This document shows positions 61,935 through 64,000 of a DNA stretch of 64,000 bases, one piece after another. The notes beneath the pieces were generated by a model that saw only the letters and a list, made by a program, of their open reading frames with translations, ran no database searches and was not told the DNA's origin. The stretch covers positions 2,272,501 through 2,336,500 of the forward strand of contig JAATWA010000001.1 of assembly GCA_013361095.1 (NCBI GenBank), in the 5' to 3' direction. Source of the DNA: Pseudanabaena biceps (lineage in GTDB: Bacteria > Cyanobacteriota > Cyanobacteriia > Pseudanabaenales > Pseudanabaenaceae). The first letter of the stretch is position 1. Each line of letters starts with the position of its first letter. Made by a program: the position numbers and the translations under genes.

Positions 61935-62163
61935 AAACAGCTAATTCGCCCGCTATGCGGGCGAATTAGCTGTTTTTTATTACGAGGACATAAAACCCAA
62001 TAATTGGCTGGCGGCGCTCCGCGCCGCCAGCCAATTATTGGGTTTAAAATAAATGACTGTAGCTTTAGCTTGTGGCGCACACTTCGCGTGCGCCACAAGC
62101 TAAGAATAAAACCTAAGAGAGTGGCGGCGCGAAGCGCCGCCACTCTCTTAGGTTTTATTCTTA
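61933..62163. repeat. Cluster of four hairpins
   Basis: 61933-61977 (AAAAACAGCTAATTCGCCCG.., centre GC-TAT-GC), 61993-62045 (AAACCCAATAATTGGCTGGC.., centre GC-TCC-GC), 62068-62101 (AGCTTGTGGCGCAC.., small loop) and 62101-62163 (TAAGAATAAAACCTAAGAGA.., centre GC-GAA-GC). The first terminates the upstream gene. AGGACATAAAACCC (61985-61998) is a type F inner end. Confidence 0.7.
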
Positions 62164-62226
62164 GTTGGCGAGGTGGAAAGCAAATTGCTGTAAGCTTCTA
62201 AAAACACTAATTTTTCTAAAAAAGCA

Positions 62227-63570
62227 ATGGCTGCGAATTCTTCCCGATCGCCCAAAATTATTGTCCTTGATGACGATCCGACAGGCTCGCAAACCGTCCA
62301 TAGCTGCCTGTTATTAACAAAATGGGATGTAGAAACTTTGCGGATTGGGCTTGCTGACGCTTCGCCAATTGTATTTGTACTGACCAATACGAGATCGCTG
62401 ACTCCCGAACAAGCTACAGCCGTGACCCGCGAAGTTTGCCAAAACCTTAAGCTCGCCTTGCAAGCGGAAGACATTCACGAATTTATGATTGTGAGTCGCT
62501 CAGACTCAACTTTGCGTGGGCATTATCCCATTGAGACGGATGCGATCGCGGAGGAATTAGGGGATTTTGATGCACATTTCCTAGTGCCTGCATTTTTTGA
62601 GGGGGGACGATTTACTAAGTCGAGCATCCATTACTTAGTCGTTAATGGAGTGCCAACACCAGTCCATGAGACAGAATTTGCCAAGGATTCTGTATTTGGC
62701 TATCAACATAGCTACTTACCTGATTATGTGGAAGAGAAAACTAAAGGGCGCATTCCTGCGGCAAATGTAGAGCGTTTTTTACTGAGCGATATTCGTTCGG
62801 GCATTCGGCAACGTTTAGCCAAAATGCATAATAACCAATGCGGTGTAGTTGATGCTGAAAATCAAGCGGATCTCAATCAATTTGCCTCAGATATTTTGGC
62901 GATCGCCTCCACAGGTAAACGCTTTTTATTCCGTAGTGCCGCTAGTTTGCTGACAGCACTGGCGAAACTGCCGCCGCAGCCAATTGCTGCGGAAGACATG
63001 TCAAAATATATGCGATCGCCCAAAGCTGGTGTGGCAATTGTCGGCTCCCATGTCAAAAAAACCACCGAACAGTTAGAAAATCTGCTCAAAGCACCCAATA
63101 CAGTACCTGTGGAAATTGATGTAGCACGACTTCTCAAGGACGTAGAAGTTCAATCGCAAATTCTCAAACAGGAAGCTCTCAATCAATTTCAACAAGCTCA
63201 TGCCGCAGGTAAAACTGCGGTAGTATTTACCAGTCGCAAAGAATTAGAATTTGCAGACATTTCCACCCGTCTTGCGTTTGGGCAATCTGTATCGGCTCTG
63301 TTAATGGCGATCGTGCAAGATTTACCTACGGATATTGGTTTCTTGATCAGCAAGGGGGGCATCACTTCTAATGATGTTTTAAGTACAGGTTTAAAGTTAC
63401 CAACGGCGAGACTGTTGGGACAGATTTTGGCAGGTTGCTCGGTGGTCAAGACTCCAGAAGATCATGATCGCTTTCCAGGCTTACCCGTAGTTTTATTTCC
63501 AGGAAATGTTGGAGATGCTCAGGCTCTGGCGACTGTATACAGCCGTTTAGCGATCGGTATTCATGACTAA
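62227..63570 (+). CDS. Four-carbon acid sugar kinase family protein (DUF1537)
   Basis: A 447-residue protein of the DUF1537 family, kinases of four-carbon acid sugars (OtnK/DtnK-like) and nucleotide-binding relatives. KIIVLDDDPTGSQTVHSCLLL (about residues 10-30) has the conserved DDxTG motif for the sugar. SRSDSTLRGHYPIETDAIAEE and, in the C-terminal domain, ISKGGITSNDVLSTGL for ATP binding are present. It is often next to dehydrogenases or aldolases of the pathway; none is adjacent here, so the substrate is unclear. The stop TAA touches a hairpin. Confidence 0.88.
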   Translation: MAANSSRSPKIIVLDDDPTGSQTVHSCLLLTKWDVETLRIGLADASPIVFVLTNTRSLTPEQATAVTREVCQNLKLALQAEDIHEFMIVSRSDSTLRGHYPIETDAIAEELGDFDAHFLVPAFFEGGRFTKSSIHYLVVNGVPTPVHETEFAKDSVFGYQHSYLPDYVEEKTKGRIPAANVERFLLSDIRSGIRQRLAKMHNNQCGVVDAENQADLNQFASDILAIASTGKRFLFRSAASLLTALAKLPPQPIAAEDMSKYMRSPKAGVAIVGSHVKKTTEQLENLLKAPNTVPVEIDVARLLKDVEVQSQILKQEALNQFQQAHAAGKTAVVFTSRKELEFADISTRLAFGQSVSALLMAIVQDLPTDIGFLISKGGITSNDVLSTGLKLPTARLLGQILAGCSVVKTPEDHDRFPGLPVVLFPGNVGDAQALATVYSRLAIGIHD

Positions 63571-63625
63571 AACCCAAAAGAGAAGGGGGCGGCGCGAAGT
63601 GCCGCCCCCTTCTCTTTTGGGTTTT
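63569..63625 (+). terminator. Terminator after the sugar kinase
   Basis: AAAACCCAAAAGAGAAGGGG.. / ..CCCCTTCTCTTTTGGGTTTT. It starts inside the stop codon and the centre contains GCGAAGTGC. Confidence 0.75.
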
Positions 63626-63666
63626 GCTAAGGCTATGGGGAACCACCACAAATTTGGGGCTTCTCA

Positions 63667-63861
63667 AATCTGGGTATTAGGATTACGGCTCCGCCTTTGG
63701 GCAGACCTGTACCCGATGATGTGGTGGATATTCGCAAGCAAACTCTCTCAGATGCTAAGGTTCGCAATCAAATTGAAGGTAAGTTTGGACAAGCTAAACG
63801 ACGGTTCAGTTTTATAGCTCTCCTTCCAAGAAGCAAGTGGCTAATCAAGTTTTCCATATAG
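63667..63861 (+). pseudogene. C-terminal relic of an IS5-like transposase
   Basis: An open frame from about 63667 reads NLGIRITAPPLGRPVPDD, then QTLSDAKVRNQIEGKFGQAK and RRFSF before a stop at 63859-63861. The GPPLGRP...EGKFGQ(A/G)K pattern is the end of IS5/ISNCY-type transposases. There is no start codon and no catalytic core, so it is a truncated remnant. The remaining DNA to the edge has no supported gene. Confidence 0.6.
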
Positions 63862-63936
63862 AGAAACGTCAATATCAATTTAGTCAAAGAGAATTACAAA
63901 TAAATTGTAAAGTTTTATTATAATTTGTAAGTATCT

Positions 63937-64000
63937 GGGTGCAATTAAATATAAAAGCCAAAACCTATAGTTTACGCACAGCGTGCGCCACAGGTTTTGG
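63937..64000. repeat. Type E repeat, cut by the window edge
   Basis: GGGTGCAATTAAATATAAA is followed by a partly decayed hairpin (CCAAAACCT / AGGTTTTGG with inner GCGCACAGCGTGCGC-like sequence). It matches the 53064-53132 copy in inverse orientation. Confidence 0.5.

Noticed and set aside
1..64000. HIP1 octamers (GCGATCGC) as a novel motif
   Set aside because: They are abundant here, but HIP1 is a well-known feature of many cyanobacterial genomes.

Overview
The window is a stretch of cyanobacterial chromosome. The signs are a photosynthetic-type GAPDH (Gap2), a plant-type [2Fe-2S] ferredoxin, NdhO, a Ycf34 protein, a CPP1-like chaperone, the SbtA/SbtB bicarbonate transport pair, PRC-independent housekeeping genes of cyanobacterial type, and very many GCGATCGC (HIP1) octamers. 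A Pseudanabaena-like filamentous cyanobacterium would fit, but that is a guess from general gene style and not a proof.

Layout. 1-4000: a partial gene at the left edge, a DUF29 gene, a FemAB/GNAT-like gene, two frameshifted small-gene relics and several mobile-looking palindromes. 4100-10500: gap2, a CHASE2-adenylate cyclase, ferredoxin and murJ. 10560-13720: the minus-strand sbtA-sbtB operon, a decayed Nudix gene, a Uma2 nuclease-like gene and a CPP1-like gene. 13900-22660: nadE, tlyA, a methionine gamma-lyase-family gene, accC, a second DUF29 gene and pnp. 22880-32130: a Kef-type antiporter with UspA domains, then a metal-efflux cluster (DUF305 relic, HlyD-type adaptor, CusA/CzcA-type RND pump, YtkA-like lipoprotein). 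The pump gene is split by a complete 1186-bp ISKra4-family insertion sequence with a 9-bp target duplication. 32300-45600: a WD40 Ser/Thr kinase, a branched-chain amino acid permease, tRNA-Arg(ACG), an LCP protein divergent from a sugar nucleotidyltransferase, cbiM, ndhO, ycf34, prmA, a DUF4346 gene, a second Ser/Thr kinase, DUF429, an orphan HepT-like gene and cobA. 45900-51070: two large pentapeptide-repeat proteins, pyrH-frr and a FAD oxidoreductase. 51250-63570: argC, an Rrf2 regulator, a FecR lipoprotein, a Ski2-like helicase, an acyltransferase, several conserved cyanobacterial proteins, a GST and a four-carbon acid sugar kinase. A decayed IS5-like transposase tail is close to the right edge.

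The most unusual property is outside the genes. Nearly every intergenic gap holds one or more near-perfect hairpins, about sixty in 64 kb. Their arms differ from copy to copy, but almost all keep the centre GC-N3-GC, and many share AAACCC.../...GGGTTT ends. Many sit inside short elements with terminal inverted repeats. I can separate at least five end-types (A, B, C, E, F), and copies of the same type have equal lengths: B 131 bp twice, C 105 bp twice, F 99 bp twice. One B copy is flanked by a perfect 9-bp direct repeat, so these look like non-autonomous mobile elements carrying interchangeable hairpin cores. Several hairpins supply the last codons and stop codon of the neighbouring gene and probably act as its terminator.

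I see no CRISPR array, no rRNA, no prophage and no complete restriction or toxin-antitoxin system.
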